Positions 35,683 to 45,080 of a DNA stretch of 64,000 bases are shown in pieces (the stretch's first letter is position 1; each line of letters begins with the position of its first letter). Origin of the DNA: Korobacter sp036501185 (GTDB lineage: Bacteria > Acidobacteriota > Terriglobia > Terriglobales > Acidobacteriaceae); contig DASYAU010000114.1 in assembly GCA_036501185.1 (NCBI GenBank), positions 83,847 through 147,846 of the forward strand, in the 5' to 3' direction. The notes below the pieces were generated by a model. That model made no database searches. It worked only from the letters and a program-made list of their open reading frames with translations, and was not told the DNA's origin. Both the position numbers and the translations under genes were made by a program.

Positions 35683-36687
35683 CTACTTTGCCGAGACAGC
35701 CCCAGTAGCACCCGCCTGGAAGAGCTGAGTTCCCTCAATGCGATTTCGACCGGCCGCTTTAGCGCGGTATAAGGCCAAGTCCGCCCGGGAAACAGCAGCA
35801 CTCAAATCCTCTGCGGGAAGGACCCAGGCAACTCCGAAGCTCGCCGAAGCGTGAAACTCGCCTTTCGTCGATTGAAACACTTGCGCGGCGAACTGCGTGC
35901 GAATCCGTTCTACGGCCGTGAGGACTCCATTCGAGTCGGCGTGGCTGAGCACGACCATAAACTCCTCGCCGCCAAGTCTTCCGCAGCCGTTCGACTGTCT
36001 CGTATTCGACTTCAAGATGTCAGCAAAACTCCGAATCACGCGATCTCCTGCGTCGTGGCCGTAGGTGTCATTGATGCCCTTGAAGCGATCCAGGTCGGCC
36101 AGCACGACCCACACGGGATGAGCGTGGCGGGCACCCGCGCTTATCTCCCGCGTCGCAATTTGCTCAATCGCGCGTCGGTTAGGCAATCCCGTCAGCGCGT
36201 CCGTTAGCGCCAGCTCTTCGAGAAGATTGTTTTTCGATTGCAGTTCTCTTTGAAGTTCGATGATTCGTCTTCCGGCCGCGAGTCGCGCTAGTAATTCACC
36301 GTCATGGTATGGCTTCGTGAGATAGTCATCTGCGCCAGCCGCCAAGCCTCGGACAACGTGATCTTTGTCAGTCTGCGCGGTAAGCAATACTACGTAGCAG
36401 TAGCCAGCCTGCGGCAACTTGCGGATGTGCTCACAGACCTCCAAACCAGTGCCGTCCGGCAGCGTCCAATCGGTGATCACAAGATTCGGAGCGAAGGCGT
36501 GGTAGAGCTGCACTCCTTCCTGCTTCGAAGCGGCGAAACGAACCTCGTAAGCGTCGCGCGAAAGCACCCCTTTGATCAGCGCCCGATGCAGCGATGAGTC
36601 CTCAACAACCAGCACGCGTAGCCTCACTTCCGGAGACGCGGGCGCTCCGACGCGAGATTCAGGCTTCGTAGCAAGCCAATTGACCAT
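35683..36687 (-). CDS. Response regulator with GGDEF output (diguanylate cyclase)
   Basis: Protein of 334 residues. Residues 24-140 are a receiver domain with phospho-acceptor Asp73 (ITDWTLPD) and the conserved Lys in LTKPY near 125. After a short coiled linker (residues about 143-160) the GGDEF domain has TDALTGLPNRR, DLDRFKGINDTYGHDAGD and the active-site loop GGEEF at 239-243. It should make cyclic di-GMP from two GTP when phosphorylated. The inhibitory I-site RxxD expected just before GGEEF reads RQSN (230-233), so product inhibition may be weak. The ATG at 36687 lies 3 bases past the stop of the small zinc-ribbon gene at 36691, suggesting coupling. Confidence 0.92.
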   Translation of the reverse strand: MVNWLATKPESRVGAPASPEVRLRVLVVEDSSLHRALIKGVLSRDAYEVRFAASKQEGVQLYHAFAPNLVITDWTLPDGTGLEVCEHIRKLPQAGYCYVVLLTAQTDKDHVVRGLAAGADDYLTKPYHDGELLARLAAGRRIIELQRELQSKNNLLEELALTDALTGLPNRRAIEQIATREISAGARHAHPVWVVLADLDRFKGINDTYGHDAGDRVIRSFADILKSNTRQSNGCGRLGGEEFMVVLSHADSNGVLTAVERIRTQFAAQVFQSTKGEFHASASFGVAWVLPAEDLSAAVSRADLALYRAKAAGRNRIEGTQLFQAGATGAVSAK

Positions 36688-36690
36688 AAA

Positions 36691-36935
36691 TCAAAGACTC
36701 CAGGCGCTTCGTTTGTCTTCCGGGAAATCTCTATCCGCGTGCAAGCTGACCCCATCAATCATCCGATCCGACGCATACTCGAATACGACTTTCGTACCGC
36801 ACGTTTTGCAGAAAGGAAAGCGATCGCCTTCGGTCAGGAGAGCCTTATGCCGCGGGCGGTGTTCGAGATGGATGACCCAATATAGGCCTGGGTCGGAACT
36901 TTCTTACCAGGCAGAAAAGGAGTGAGCAATTGCAT
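36691..36935 (-). pseudogene. Small CxxC zinc-ribbon-like protein, apparently frameshifted
   Basis: One frame, open from 36903 to the stop at 36691, encodes GLYWVIHLEHRPRHKALLTE then FPFCKTCGTKVVFEY. This fits a small protein family in which VPxxGxYxVxH..HR is followed by FPxCxxCG. That frame has no start codon. The other frame begins with ATG at 36935 and reads MQLLTPFLPGKKVPTQA before diverging. One extra G at the CAGGCC run near 36886-36891 would join them as VPTQGLYWVIH, which matches the family pattern. The gene ends 3 bases before the diguanylate cyclase start. Either a real one-base deletion or a sequencing error. Confidence 0.5.
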
Positions 36936-37155
36936 GGACAGCAGAGTACGAAACCGCTTGCTTCGCCGTAATCACCCGGAGGGTGGGACCGATACCATGA
37001 AGGTGGAAGCCCGCGGCGACGCTGTCGCTGCTTCCAGACGCCGCAAATGCTGGTACCGCGTTGGACCAAGCGGAGATCACACTGGAGATCGGGGTGCTGT
37101 GGACCTTCCTGATTGTCGTGGAAGTTGCACTTCGCATGGACGAGCGGCCTGTCAG

Positions 37156-37331
37156 CTAAGCTCCGAGCCGCGTACGCTGCAGTCCTTTCAAACTCTCGAT
37201 CTCCACCGCGATATGAAGACATACATCGACGATACTTCCCGAACATCGGGGTCGCACGGCGGCATCTCCGCAATACACCGCTTTAGGTTTGTCAATTGTT
37301 GTACGCGGCGTTCGATAAGTTGCGACGACAT
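37156..37331 (-). pseudogene. Possible frameshifted small helical protein
   Basis: From the ATG at 37331 the frame gives SSQLIERRVQQLTNLKRCIA and PPCDPDVREVSSMYVFI and then leaves sense at a stop at 37188. Another frame continues with IAVEIESLKGLQRTRLGA to a stop at 37156. A single-base shift near 37215 would join them into about 58 residues of helical, charged protein. The joining is my inference and no family is recognised. The spacing from the next small gene is about 220 bases with nothing else recognisable. Confidence 0.25.
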
Positions 37332-37442
37332 TGCACTGATCTTACTGCGCTAAATTTAACAAGGTCAGTGACAACGATATAATCACCCGTCCTTCGGATG
37401 GATCGGTAACCTAAACGCAATCCAACAAGATGTCTATTTCTT

Positions 37443-37784
37443 CTACCTTCCCGGGTTCAGCTTCTCACAAGCTTTCAAGTGCTGAAAATCAATCGCCTTC
37501 GAGATGCACTCGGTATATTCTTGCGCTTCCCTCCGCTTGTTTACTGCGGCGGTGTGAGCATCCGAGCTCAGGTATTTGCGCGCGCTTCCTTCAGAATCGA
37601 AATTACATTGTGGTTGCCCATCCTGCTCGCAGGCGTACTGCGCTTGACGATAGAGCGCGCTGTTCTGAATTGAAGCATCCCGCCAGCGGAGGAATCCAAG
37701 CAGGTAAGCGGTTGCAATGAATGCGAGGAAAATACCGAGTAGAAAACGGAGAACGATACTCACTCTATGACCTGGCCCCGTCAT
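37443..37784 (-). CDS. Small membrane-anchored protein of unknown function
   Basis: About 113 residues from ATG 37784 (upstream alternatives: ATG 37823, GTG 37865). One membrane segment sits near the N-terminus (LRFLLGIFLAFIATAYLLGF). A soluble part follows with four cysteines (YACEQDGQPQC; YTECISKAI; LKACEKLN) and many charged residues. No family recognised. The start is uncertain because none of the candidates has a strong ribosome binding site. Confidence 0.5.
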   Translation of the reverse strand: MTGPGHRVSIVLRFLLGIFLAFIATAYLLGFLRWRDASIQNSALYRQAQYACEQDGQPQCNFDSEGSARKYLSSDAHTAAVNKRREAQEYTECISKAIDFQHLKACEKLNPGR

Positions 37785-37944
37785 AGTATAGCCAACTGTC
37801 CCCGCGCTAAAGAGGACCGGCATGGCTCCATCGGAAGTTAGCCCACGACACACAGCCTCTCGCACAATGACAATTTGTTCATGAACCTAACGATATTCTG
37901 CAGCATCTGAGAGGGAAAATGGTTTTAGCTAGCCGAGAACCCGT

Positions 37945-38079
37945 ATGCAGAACTTCGATTGGGGATCATTTTGGGGCAGCGTCGCTGGAGTGTGGTGTTA
38001 CATTCTCTTGCGCCGCGTTTTCCTCGTTTTCATGAACGCTCTGGTTGACGCTTGGGAGTCATCCCTCCCCTGGGGATAA
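37945..38079 (+). CDS. Tiny membrane protein, copy 1 of a related pair
   Basis: A 44-residue frame from ATG 37945, with the pattern FDWGSFWGSVAG followed by a hydrophobic helix ending in LLRRVFL. The next frame (38084) has the similar FNWAAFWGCLAA and a hydrophobic helix. Shared aromatic spacing suggests duplication. No strong ribosome binding site, so this is a candidate only. Confidence 0.35.
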   Translation: MQNFDWGSFWGSVAGVWCYILLRRVFLVFMNALVDAWESSLPWG

Positions 38080-38083
38080 CGTA

Positions 38084-38227
38084 TTGTCTATCTGGCTGCG
38101 GCAATCATTTAACTGGGCAGCATTCTGGGGATGTCTGGCCGCGATTGCGGCGCACCGGCTCGCTCGGTTCATCTACCGCAACACGCGGTCTAAATTGAAA
38201 GAAAAGGCAGGTGGAACGGAGGAATGA
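38084..38227 (+). CDS. Tiny membrane protein, copy 2 of a related pair
   Basis: A 47-residue frame from TTG 38084 (a TTG at 38045 is also in frame). GGGGATAA lies just before it. It reads FNWAAFWGCLAAIAAHRLAR followed by a positively charged tail (RNTRSKLKEKAGG), the pattern of a one-pass protein with a cytoplasmic C-terminus. It starts 5 bases after the end of copy 1. Function unknown. Confidence 0.4.
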   Translation: MSIWLRQSFNWAAFWGCLAAIAAHRLARFIYRNTRSKLKEKAGGTEE

Positions 38228-38276
38228 CATCCGCCAACAAGCAGACCTCGTGTCTCGCTTGCCAGCTGTGCACAAC

Positions 38277-39671
38277 CTACGCTTTGTTCGATTGGAGTTT
38301 TCCCAACAAGCTGTACAAGGTCGAGCGTCCAATACCCAGCACTGAAGCCGCGCGAGATTTGTCACCGCCGACCTGCTGTAAGACGCGCATTATGTGCCGC
38401 ATTTGAACTTCTTCCAGTGACATCAGAGGCTCGTCCGAGCTGCGCATTGTGCCCGCGGAGTCGGCACGGTGAACAATATGGTCGGGCAAGTCTCTGACGT
38501 CGATGATGTTCGATTCCACCATCATGCAGGCATTTCCAATCAAATTCTCCAATTCGCGAATATTTCCAGGCCAGTCGTAACGCGCCAGAACCGCTTGTGC
38601 CCTCAGTGTCAGACCCGCGACTGGCTTGTGGTACTGCGCGGAGAACCTTTGCACGAAATAACGCTCGAGCAACGGCAGATCCTCTTTGCGTTCCAACAGT
38701 GACGGCAGCGCGATCTCGGTCATGCTCAATCGATAATAGAGATCCTCCCTGAAAGTACCTTGTGACACCATGGCGCGAAGATCCCGGTTCGTCGCGGCAA
38801 TGACATTCACGTCCACCTTCCGTTGCGCCGGTGAGCCAACCCGTTGAACCTCTCCGTTTTGTAGCACCCGCAGGAGCTTGGCCTGACCGGCAAGCGGCAA
38901 ATCGCCGATCTCATCAAGGAACACTGTCCCGTGATTCGCATATTCGAACAAGCCCAGTTTGTCCTGGCTTGCCCCGGTAAACGCTCCGCGCACGTATCCA
39001 AACAATTCGCTCTCGATTAGGGTCTCGGAGAACGCTGAGCAGTTCGCCACCGCGAGTATCTTGTCTTTGGCAGGGCTCAAGCGATGCAACGCTCGGGAAA
39101 CCAACTCCTTCCCAGTGCCTGAAGGACCCGTGATCAGCGCAGTCTTGAAGTGGGGAGCTACTCTGCGCAGCATCTTGAAAAGCTGGATGATCGCGGGGCT
39201 TCGCCCGACGATGCCTTCCATCTGGAAGGCGTCGATCAGAGCGCGATCCAGGTCTCCGATCAATCGTCGCTGGCGCTTCTCCTCCAACAGAACCTCCATA
39301 CGAGCTCTCAATCGGTTGATCGGAACGGGCTTCGCCAGATAATCCGATGCCCCCTTTTGAATTGCTTCTACGGCGTACTCTGTCGAATAGTTTCCTGACA
39401 TGAGGATGATTTCCGACGCCGGATCGAGACGATTGCAAGCTTGAAGCAATTCCATTCCATCCGCGGTCGGAAAGACGAGATCTAATAAAACGACCTCCGG
39501 CCGCAAATCACGAAATAGCCGCATGCCGTCTTCGGGATCACTTGCAGAGAAGATCTGCAGTCCCGGTTGATTTAGACAGCGTCCGAGCATCTCAAGAAGC
39601 GGCTCATCATCATCGATGATGAGTAATGTGATTGTGGGGGAAATCGCGAGCGGCGGAGGTTCGGGGTTCAT
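38277..39671 (-). CDS. NtrC-family sigma54-dependent response regulator
   Basis: Protein of 464 residues from ATG 39671; a GTG six codons upstream is also possible. Domains: receiver with Asp64 (VVLLDLVFP) and Lys in LAKPVP; AAA+ domain with Walker A GPSGTGKE, the sigma54-contact loop GAFTGA, Walker B GTVFLDEIGDL and the arginine region FREDLYYRL; and a Fis-type helix-turn-helix at the C-terminus (SRAASVLGIGRSTLYSLLGK). It should activate sigma54 promoters upon phosphorylation. No partner kinase is adjacent; the hybrid kinase at 42969 is the nearest candidate. Its targets are not evident in the window. Confidence 0.95.
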   Translation of the reverse strand: MNPEPPPLAISPTITLLIIDDDEPLLEMLGRCLNQPGLQIFSASDPEDGMRLFRDLRPEVVLLDLVFPTADGMELLQACNRLDPASEIILMSGNYSTEYAVEAIQKGASDYLAKPVPINRLRARMEVLLEEKRQRRLIGDLDRALIDAFQMEGIVGRSPAIIQLFKMLRRVAPHFKTALITGPSGTGKELVSRALHRLSPAKDKILAVANCSAFSETLIESELFGYVRGAFTGASQDKLGLFEYANHGTVFLDEIGDLPLAGQAKLLRVLQNGEVQRVGSPAQRKVDVNVIAATNRDLRAMVSQGTFREDLYYRLSMTEIALPSLLERKEDLPLLERYFVQRFSAQYHKPVAGLTLRAQAVLARYDWPGNIRELENLIGNACMMVESNIIDVRDLPDHIVHRADSAGTMRSSDEPLMSLEEVQMRHIMRVLQQVGGDKSRAASVLGIGRSTLYSLLGKLQSNKA

Positions 39672-40413
39672 AATACTCGCACTAGGCACGATGAGAGCAT
39701 ACCTCTATCTTCAGTGAGGATATCAATGATTTCTGTCTCGGACATCCTCATCTCATGTGATGCCGCTGCTTAGACTCTACTATAGCGTAAGACACCAGAT
39801 TCACGAGTGAGCCTCTCTGACTATCTTTCGCATGGGTCACCCGATAGCTCGATAAGCCCAGGCAGTGTTTTTCGCACGCGGTTTCAAACGCCCTGACCAT
39901 CTTACGATGAACGCCCCTGTCACCACGATGGCGATTGGGCTGCCCGCGGCGCCGGATCGTCGTCTGACCCTCCAGTTCGATGTTTTCCCCCTTTTGCGGG
40001 AGAGCCCTAGCTACGAAGATTCGTTCAATGGAAGTGAGGTCAGTCATGAGTCGTTTGCTGAGTTCATGCGCGACAGAATCTTTATTCCCCTCGGGATCGG
40101 GATGAACAAAATAACTCGATAGTGCCGCCGTCTAAGATCTTTCGCAAGCCGTCACATAGCGTCACGCGTTTGAGGATCGGTGATATGTGCGGTCGTAGGC
40201 CAGCAGGTTACAAGCCGCCGAGCTTCATGACAGACGAGCGTGTCCAGATCTCAGACAGCGTTCAGAATACAGACATCCGGAGGGAGATCTGCGAGGCTGT
40301 CTCTTTCTCATTGACCCTGTGTTACCAATAACTTAGGCGCAGACGCTGCTGGTTTCGGGGCGGCTATCCACTTGCATTTTCTAGCTTAGTTCGAAACGGA
40401 CTGGGGAGAGATA
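39672..40413. other. Intergenic stretch with one weak ORF
   Basis: A minus-strand frame at 39748-40047 (99 codons, ATG start, no ribosome binding site) reads TDLTSIERIFVARALPQKGE at its start and is arginine-rich later. It resembles no family I know and overlaps a comparable plus-strand frame at 39865-40122, so neither is called as a gene. The promoter for the gene at 40414 should lie in 40320-40405. Confidence 0.3.
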
Positions 40414-42234
40414 ATGCAAAAGCGGCGAGTCTTATTCACAATTTTATGGATCCTAGTTTCGGTCATTGGCGGGCGCGCCTGGGCTCAAAGCCAGTTCACA
40501 AATCTTGGACAAGTGGTTGCTCCGGGATTGCCAACTGACATGCTCGTCGGACCGGGCCCTAATGCTGCCGAACGCCTATATGTCGATTACACGTACAACG
40601 CGTCCGCGCTGGAAGTCGTATCGATTGATCCCACAAGTGGTGCTTTCACGGTATACAAGAGCCCATTAAGTTCAGAGTCAAGCCCAAAGGGAATGGTGGT
40701 GGGAAACGACGGCAACATCTATCTCGGTACCGCTCCCAACGCACACCTGTTTCAGCTCAATCCAAATTCTGGGGAACTATTGGACTTAGGGAAGCCAAGC
40801 GCCAGCGAACAATATATCTGGTCCACTGCGCTTGGCAGCGACGGATGTATCTATGGCAGCACCTATCCTGCGGCCAAGCTCGTTCGATATAACCCTACAA
40901 CGAAAGTTCTCGAGGATCTTGGGCGAATGGATCCTACGGAGATGTATGCCCGTTACGTTGCTGCCGACTCGAATGGGTTTGTATATGTTGGAATAGGTTA
41001 CGGGACGGCACATCTCGTCGCCTACCAGATCTCCTCCCAAAAGCACCAAGATATCCTGCCGCCAGCGTTTCAAACGACAGGCGCCGCACAGGTATTTCCC
41101 GGCGCAACGGGAGAGGTGTATGCGTTGATGAACAATCAGTATTTTCTCCTCAACGGATGGACTGCGATTCCAATCAGTGCCTCAAGTGTTCATTTGAAAG
41201 ACAGAACTGCCCTCGCCGCTGGAGGTGAAGCGTGGGTGAGCGGAGGGAGCGTCACAGTAACCACGTTCGGCAAAAAAATCAGCACTAAAACGCTGCCGTA
41301 TGGATACGCCGGGGAGGCTCTTCCACTTTTTTCCGTCGGGATCGGCCCTGATGGAAAGGTATACGGCAGCACCGCCATGCCATTCGATCTTTTCGTTTTC
41401 GATCCGCAGGCCGGACAGATCTCAAACCTAGGGAAACTCGGCGGAGGCGAGGCATATTCTTTCCTCACCTCACCTCGTCTATTACTAATGGGGGCGTATT
41501 CTGCCAACGCGCCGCTGCTCTCCTACGACGCCACGCAACCATTCTCCGTCAGTTCGAGAAAACCCAATCCGACTTTGACAACGTTCAATGGAGCCGACAG
41601 CACCTGGAGGCCCGGCAGCATGACTGCCGACCCCAATGGACAGGTCTACATTGGCTCCTTGCCGGGCTACGGGTGCTTGGGCGCGCCTCTTACTGTGTGG
41701 AGCACAAAGCACAATCGAGTCGCTCGCTATGACCTCTATCCAGACCAGAGTGTGCAATCTGTAGCTTGGGTCAGCAATCTCGTGGTCGGCGGAACAAGCA
41801 TATACGGAGGCGGAGGGAGCATTCCGACAGCGTCACAGGCGAAATTGTTCATTTGGGATCCTTCGACGACAACGCTGTTGTATGACATTGCGGTGGTAAG
41901 TGATGCGCCCTCGATCGACAACGTCGCCGCCACCTCGAAAGGCATTATTTTCGGTACCGCTGGTAAGGTGCTTTTCACATTTGATCCGGTCGCGCGCAAC
42001 GTGCTTTCGAGGTCGCCACTGAGTTTTACGCCGATTGCTCACGCTTTGGTTGAAGGTCCTGACGGGGCTCTTTGGGGACTTGCCGCGGAGGGCATATATA
42101 CCGTGGATCCGCAAACCGGCGCTGCAACCCTCGTAGCCGCAAGCCCCAGCACAATTACCGGCGGAATGGGAATGGATGCTAACTATATCTACTACACGTC
42201 CGGAACAAATCTCTATCGGTTCCAATGGAGATAG
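40414..42234 (+). CDS. Secreted beta-propeller protein of unknown function
   Basis: Protein of 606 residues. The ATG follows GGGGAGAG by three bases and begins a signal peptide (FTILWILVSVIGGRAWAQ). The mature part repeats a unit of roughly 45-60 residues with the pattern GxDGxxYxGTxPxAxLxxxNPxTxxxxDLGK, for example GNDGNIYLGTAPNAHLFQLN, GSDGCIYGSTYPAAKLVRYN and GPDGKVYGSTAMPFDLFVFD. That supports a WD40/SMP-30-like propeller. No catalytic motif or anchor is seen. It stands alone between two signalling genes. Codon use and GC appear lower than in the peptidase island. Confidence 0.75.
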   Translation: MQKRRVLFTILWILVSVIGGRAWAQSQFTNLGQVVAPGLPTDMLVGPGPNAAERLYVDYTYNASALEVVSIDPTSGAFTVYKSPLSSESSPKGMVVGNDGNIYLGTAPNAHLFQLNPNSGELLDLGKPSASEQYIWSTALGSDGCIYGSTYPAAKLVRYNPTTKVLEDLGRMDPTEMYARYVAADSNGFVYVGIGYGTAHLVAYQISSQKHQDILPPAFQTTGAAQVFPGATGEVYALMNNQYFLLNGWTAIPISASSVHLKDRTALAAGGEAWVSGGSVTVTTFGKKISTKTLPYGYAGEALPLFSVGIGPDGKVYGSTAMPFDLFVFDPQAGQISNLGKLGGGEAYSFLTSPRLLLMGAYSANAPLLSYDATQPFSVSSRKPNPTLTTFNGADSTWRPGSMTADPNGQVYIGSLPGYGCLGAPLTVWSTKHNRVARYDLYPDQSVQSVAWVSNLVVGGTSIYGGGGSIPTASQAKLFIWDPSTTTLLYDIAVVSDAPSIDNVAATSKGIIFGTAGKVLFTFDPVARNVLSRSPLSFTPIAHALVEGPDGALWGLAAEGIYTVDPQTGAATLVAASPSTITGGMGMDANYIYYTSGTNLYRFQWR

Positions 42235-42968
42235 GATTGTCGCGCGAATGCGCGCCGCGGTGGAGAAATAGTGTTCCTCGTGCTTTCCATCTGAACTCGG
42301 TCGCTGTGCAGGGTAAAGCTATCGATATTGCATGAATGGTGCAGAAGCAGTTCATACGGCCGCGTTAGTCATACACGTTCTCTGGTTCAGGATCTGATCG
42401 AACCCGCACTCGCCTTTGGCCCTTTAGAGAGATTCACCCTCATCAAGGCTTTACTGCCCCATAACCCACGCTCTCCGGTGCGGCTTCGCTTGCGAAAACG
42501 CAAAAAATGCCGCCAATCGCGAGCTTTTCAAGAAAATCTCGTAAGCTAATCGCGGGATAGGATGCGAAGTGGACTTGAGTCGCGTTTCACCACTTGTCGA
42601 GCGTTCGAAATCCAGCAACATCACAAGGTCGGGTAATACTTTTGGTCGTGTGTGGCGGGGTAACCGTTTCGTGCCGCCCAATTTCTTGAATCATGACTCA
42701 AGATCAGAAAGCCTCTTCGGAGGGCTTTCTGATTTAGGGGGACCAGGCCTATGCAGCCCAGAACCACCAGGAGCCAGACACTCGTCCCTCTCCGAATGCC
42801 CAGCACCTTCCGATCTTCTTTCACGATCCGGGCGCTATGGCTTGCTTATCGCGAGGGCGCGTTCTGGCTCGATTTCGGCGAAGCGATTCCATGCGGAGCA
42901 CCCTCGCGGCTCTCCTTCGAGCTGTGAAGCGCAATGACGCTGAAAACAAGGCCGTTTCGACACCTGCA
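42235..42968. other. Gene-poor stretch with one hairpin
   Basis: No confident gene. A perfect 11-bp stem, ATCAGAAAGCC (42703-42713) with GGCTTTCTGAT (42723-42733), has a 9-base loop but no following T run on either strand. Downstream, a plus-strand frame 42751-42927 (58 codons, AGGGGGA upstream) ends with IRALWLAYREGAFWLDFGEA, which looks protein-like, but nothing else supports it. Confidence 0.35.
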
Positions 42969-44912
42969 TCAAGAAGCCAGCGCTCTCCGAATGGTCTTCG
43001 CGAGAGTCGAAAGACTGAATGGCTTTTGAAGGAATTGTGCCGGAAACTCTAATTCATCAACTAACTGATGATTTTCCGTGTACCCGGATATGAACACTAT
43101 GTGTGTGGACGGACAGCGCTGGAATATCCGGCTGGCAAGTTCTTTCCCGCCGATTCCGGGCATAACGAGATCGGTTACGAGCAGATCGATGTTCTGCTGC
43201 TCCTTTGCACAGAACAGGAGGGCCTCGGCAGCATTGTTGGCCGACAGAACCTGATATCCCTTGGCTTCAAGGAACTTGGTCGCAACGTCACGAAGCGCGG
43301 CTTCGTCTTCGACGAGCAGGATTGTTTCATCTCCCGTCAGGTCGCTCTCGGGGCTGAGAGTCTCGGCGACAATCTCTCCTTCCGCGCGCGAGAGTGGAAA
43401 ATAGACCTTAAAAGTCGTTCCTCTCCCCGGCTCACTGTAGACCCATACGTAGCCGTTGTTCTGTTTTGCAATGCCGTAAACCGTGGAGAGGCCAAGCCCG
43501 GTTCCCTTTCCAGGCCCTTTGGTCGTAAAGAACGGCTCGAAGACCCTCGCCTTCGTGGCAGCATCCATGCCAATCCCGGTGTCGGAAACCGCAAGCATCA
43601 CGTAGTCGCCCGGATGTTGATCGAGATTCAGTTCCTGGAAATAGGCGTTGTCGAGATATATGCGCGAACTCTCTATGGTGAGTCGGCCGCCTTCGGGCAT
43701 GGCATCACGGGCATTCACAACCAGGTTCATGATCACTTGTTCGATTTGAGAACCGTCGGCGTAAATGTGCGCATCTCGGGCGTTGGGTTTTATATGCAAA
43801 TCAATGTCCGCTCCCAACAAAGCCGGAAACATTTGGCTGAATTCTGAAATCACTGCATCGACATCCAGGGCCCGCAGCTCCTGCGGCTGTTTTCGGCTGA
43901 ATGCAAGCAGTTGCTTCGTCAGGTGGGCGGCTCGGTCCACGGCCGTGATAACTTGCGAAAGACTACGTGCCACCCGTTTGGGATCGTCCAATTCAGTTTC
44001 GGCAAGCTGGGCATAGCTGCTGATGACCATCAGCAGATTATTAAAATCGTGAGCCACCCCGCCGGCGAGACGTCCGATCGCTTCCATACGCTGCGCCTGG
44101 CGAAGCCGTTGCTCGATTTTGAGCGAATTGGTCACGTCATGAACGAGAAACAAACGTGCTTCGCGACCGCGAAAAGGAATTAGTTGGGAAGTGATCTCCA
44201 CGTCAATGATTGAACCGTCGTTCCGTCGATGCCTCCATAGCTCGCCGTAGACTCCGAGGCCTTTGCGGCGCAGCTCGTTTTTATCGAGGTCTAACACACC
44301 CCGCTCCTCGACCGGGCGGAGATCCTCCATCTTCATTTGCAGGAACTCCTGCTCGGAGTAGCCATATCGGTCGATCGCAGCACGATTCACCGCAAGAAAC
44401 TCGCTCCCGACTGGATCAGATACCCACATCGGGTGAGGGTTGGATTCAAATAGAAGACGGTATTGTTCTTCGGATCTGCGGATTTCCAGTGCAGCGGCAT
44501 CGCGCTCTTCGAGTAGGCGCGCCTCGGTCATCGCTCTACGAATGGCATGAGGAAGACGGCTGAGATTGTGCTTTAAGACGTAGTCATTCACGCCTGCCTT
44601 AACGCATTCGATTGCTTGTTCCTCGCCGAGAGTGCCCGCAACCAGAATGAACGGAACGTTGTTTCCTGATTGTCGCAACCAGCGCACGGCGTCGACACCG
44701 GTCCAATCCTCCAAGTGGGAATCGGCAAGAACCAGGTCAATGGAATCGTTTGGGAAGAATTTCTGAAAGTCACTCCGATTGTGCGCAATCTGGGGTGAGA
44801 AGGCTAGCCCTTCTTGCTTCAGACGCACCACTAGCAGATCGGACGCAACCGGATCGTCTTCGAGGACAACGATATTCAGGCCCAGGATCTCCCCCGAATC
44901 CAGTTTCACCAC
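42969..44912 (-). CDS. Hybrid sensor histidine kinase / response regulator
   Basis: Cytoplasmic protein of 647 residues with the order REC-PAS-HisKA-HATPase-REC. The N-terminal receiver has Asp64 (LVLADSHLEDW). The PAS domain spans about 148-265 (YRLLFESNPHPMWVSDP). The phospho-accepting His is His288 in GVAHDFNNLL. ATPase boxes are NLVVNARDAMP, DTGIGMD and TKGPGKGTGLGLS. The C-terminal receiver has LLVTDLVMPG and KPFSLSTL. No membrane segment is visible, so it senses an internal signal or is driven by another kinase through its first receiver. GTG start at 44912 behind GGAGTAG. Transcribed alone. Confidence 0.93.
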   Translation of the reverse strand: MVKLDSGEILGLNIVVLEDDPVASDLLVVRLKQEGLAFSPQIAHNRSDFQKFFPNDSIDLVLADSHLEDWTGVDAVRWLRQSGNNVPFILVAGTLGEEQAIECVKAGVNDYVLKHNLSRLPHAIRRAMTEARLLEERDAAALEIRRSEEQYRLLFESNPHPMWVSDPVGSEFLAVNRAAIDRYGYSEQEFLQMKMEDLRPVEERGVLDLDKNELRRKGLGVYGELWRHRRNDGSIIDVEITSQLIPFRGREARLFLVHDVTNSLKIEQRLRQAQRMEAIGRLAGGVAHDFNNLLMVISSYAQLAETELDDPKRVARSLSQVITAVDRAAHLTKQLLAFSRKQPQELRALDVDAVISEFSQMFPALLGADIDLHIKPNARDAHIYADGSQIEQVIMNLVVNARDAMPEGGRLTIESSRIYLDNAYFQELNLDQHPGDYVMLAVSDTGIGMDAATKARVFEPFFTTKGPGKGTGLGLSTVYGIAKQNNGYVWVYSEPGRGTTFKVYFPLSRAEGEIVAETLSPESDLTGDETILLVEDEAALRDVATKFLEAKGYQVLSANNAAEALLFCAKEQQNIDLLVTDLVMPGIGGKELASRIFQRCPSTHIVFISGYTENHQLVDELEFPAQFLQKPFSLSTLAKTIRRALAS

Positions 44913-45080
44913 CTACTCCAGATAGGCTGGGAAACTTCACATTCTGGGGCGAATTATATGACTGTTTTATCGATTGTTTGGACAGCACTGTAGTCACCAA
45001 AGTAATCGACGACAGTTAGCTCAAGAACGTTTTACACTTATTTACTAGCATCGGCGTGAAGAAGAAGAGATTGCAGTGCT

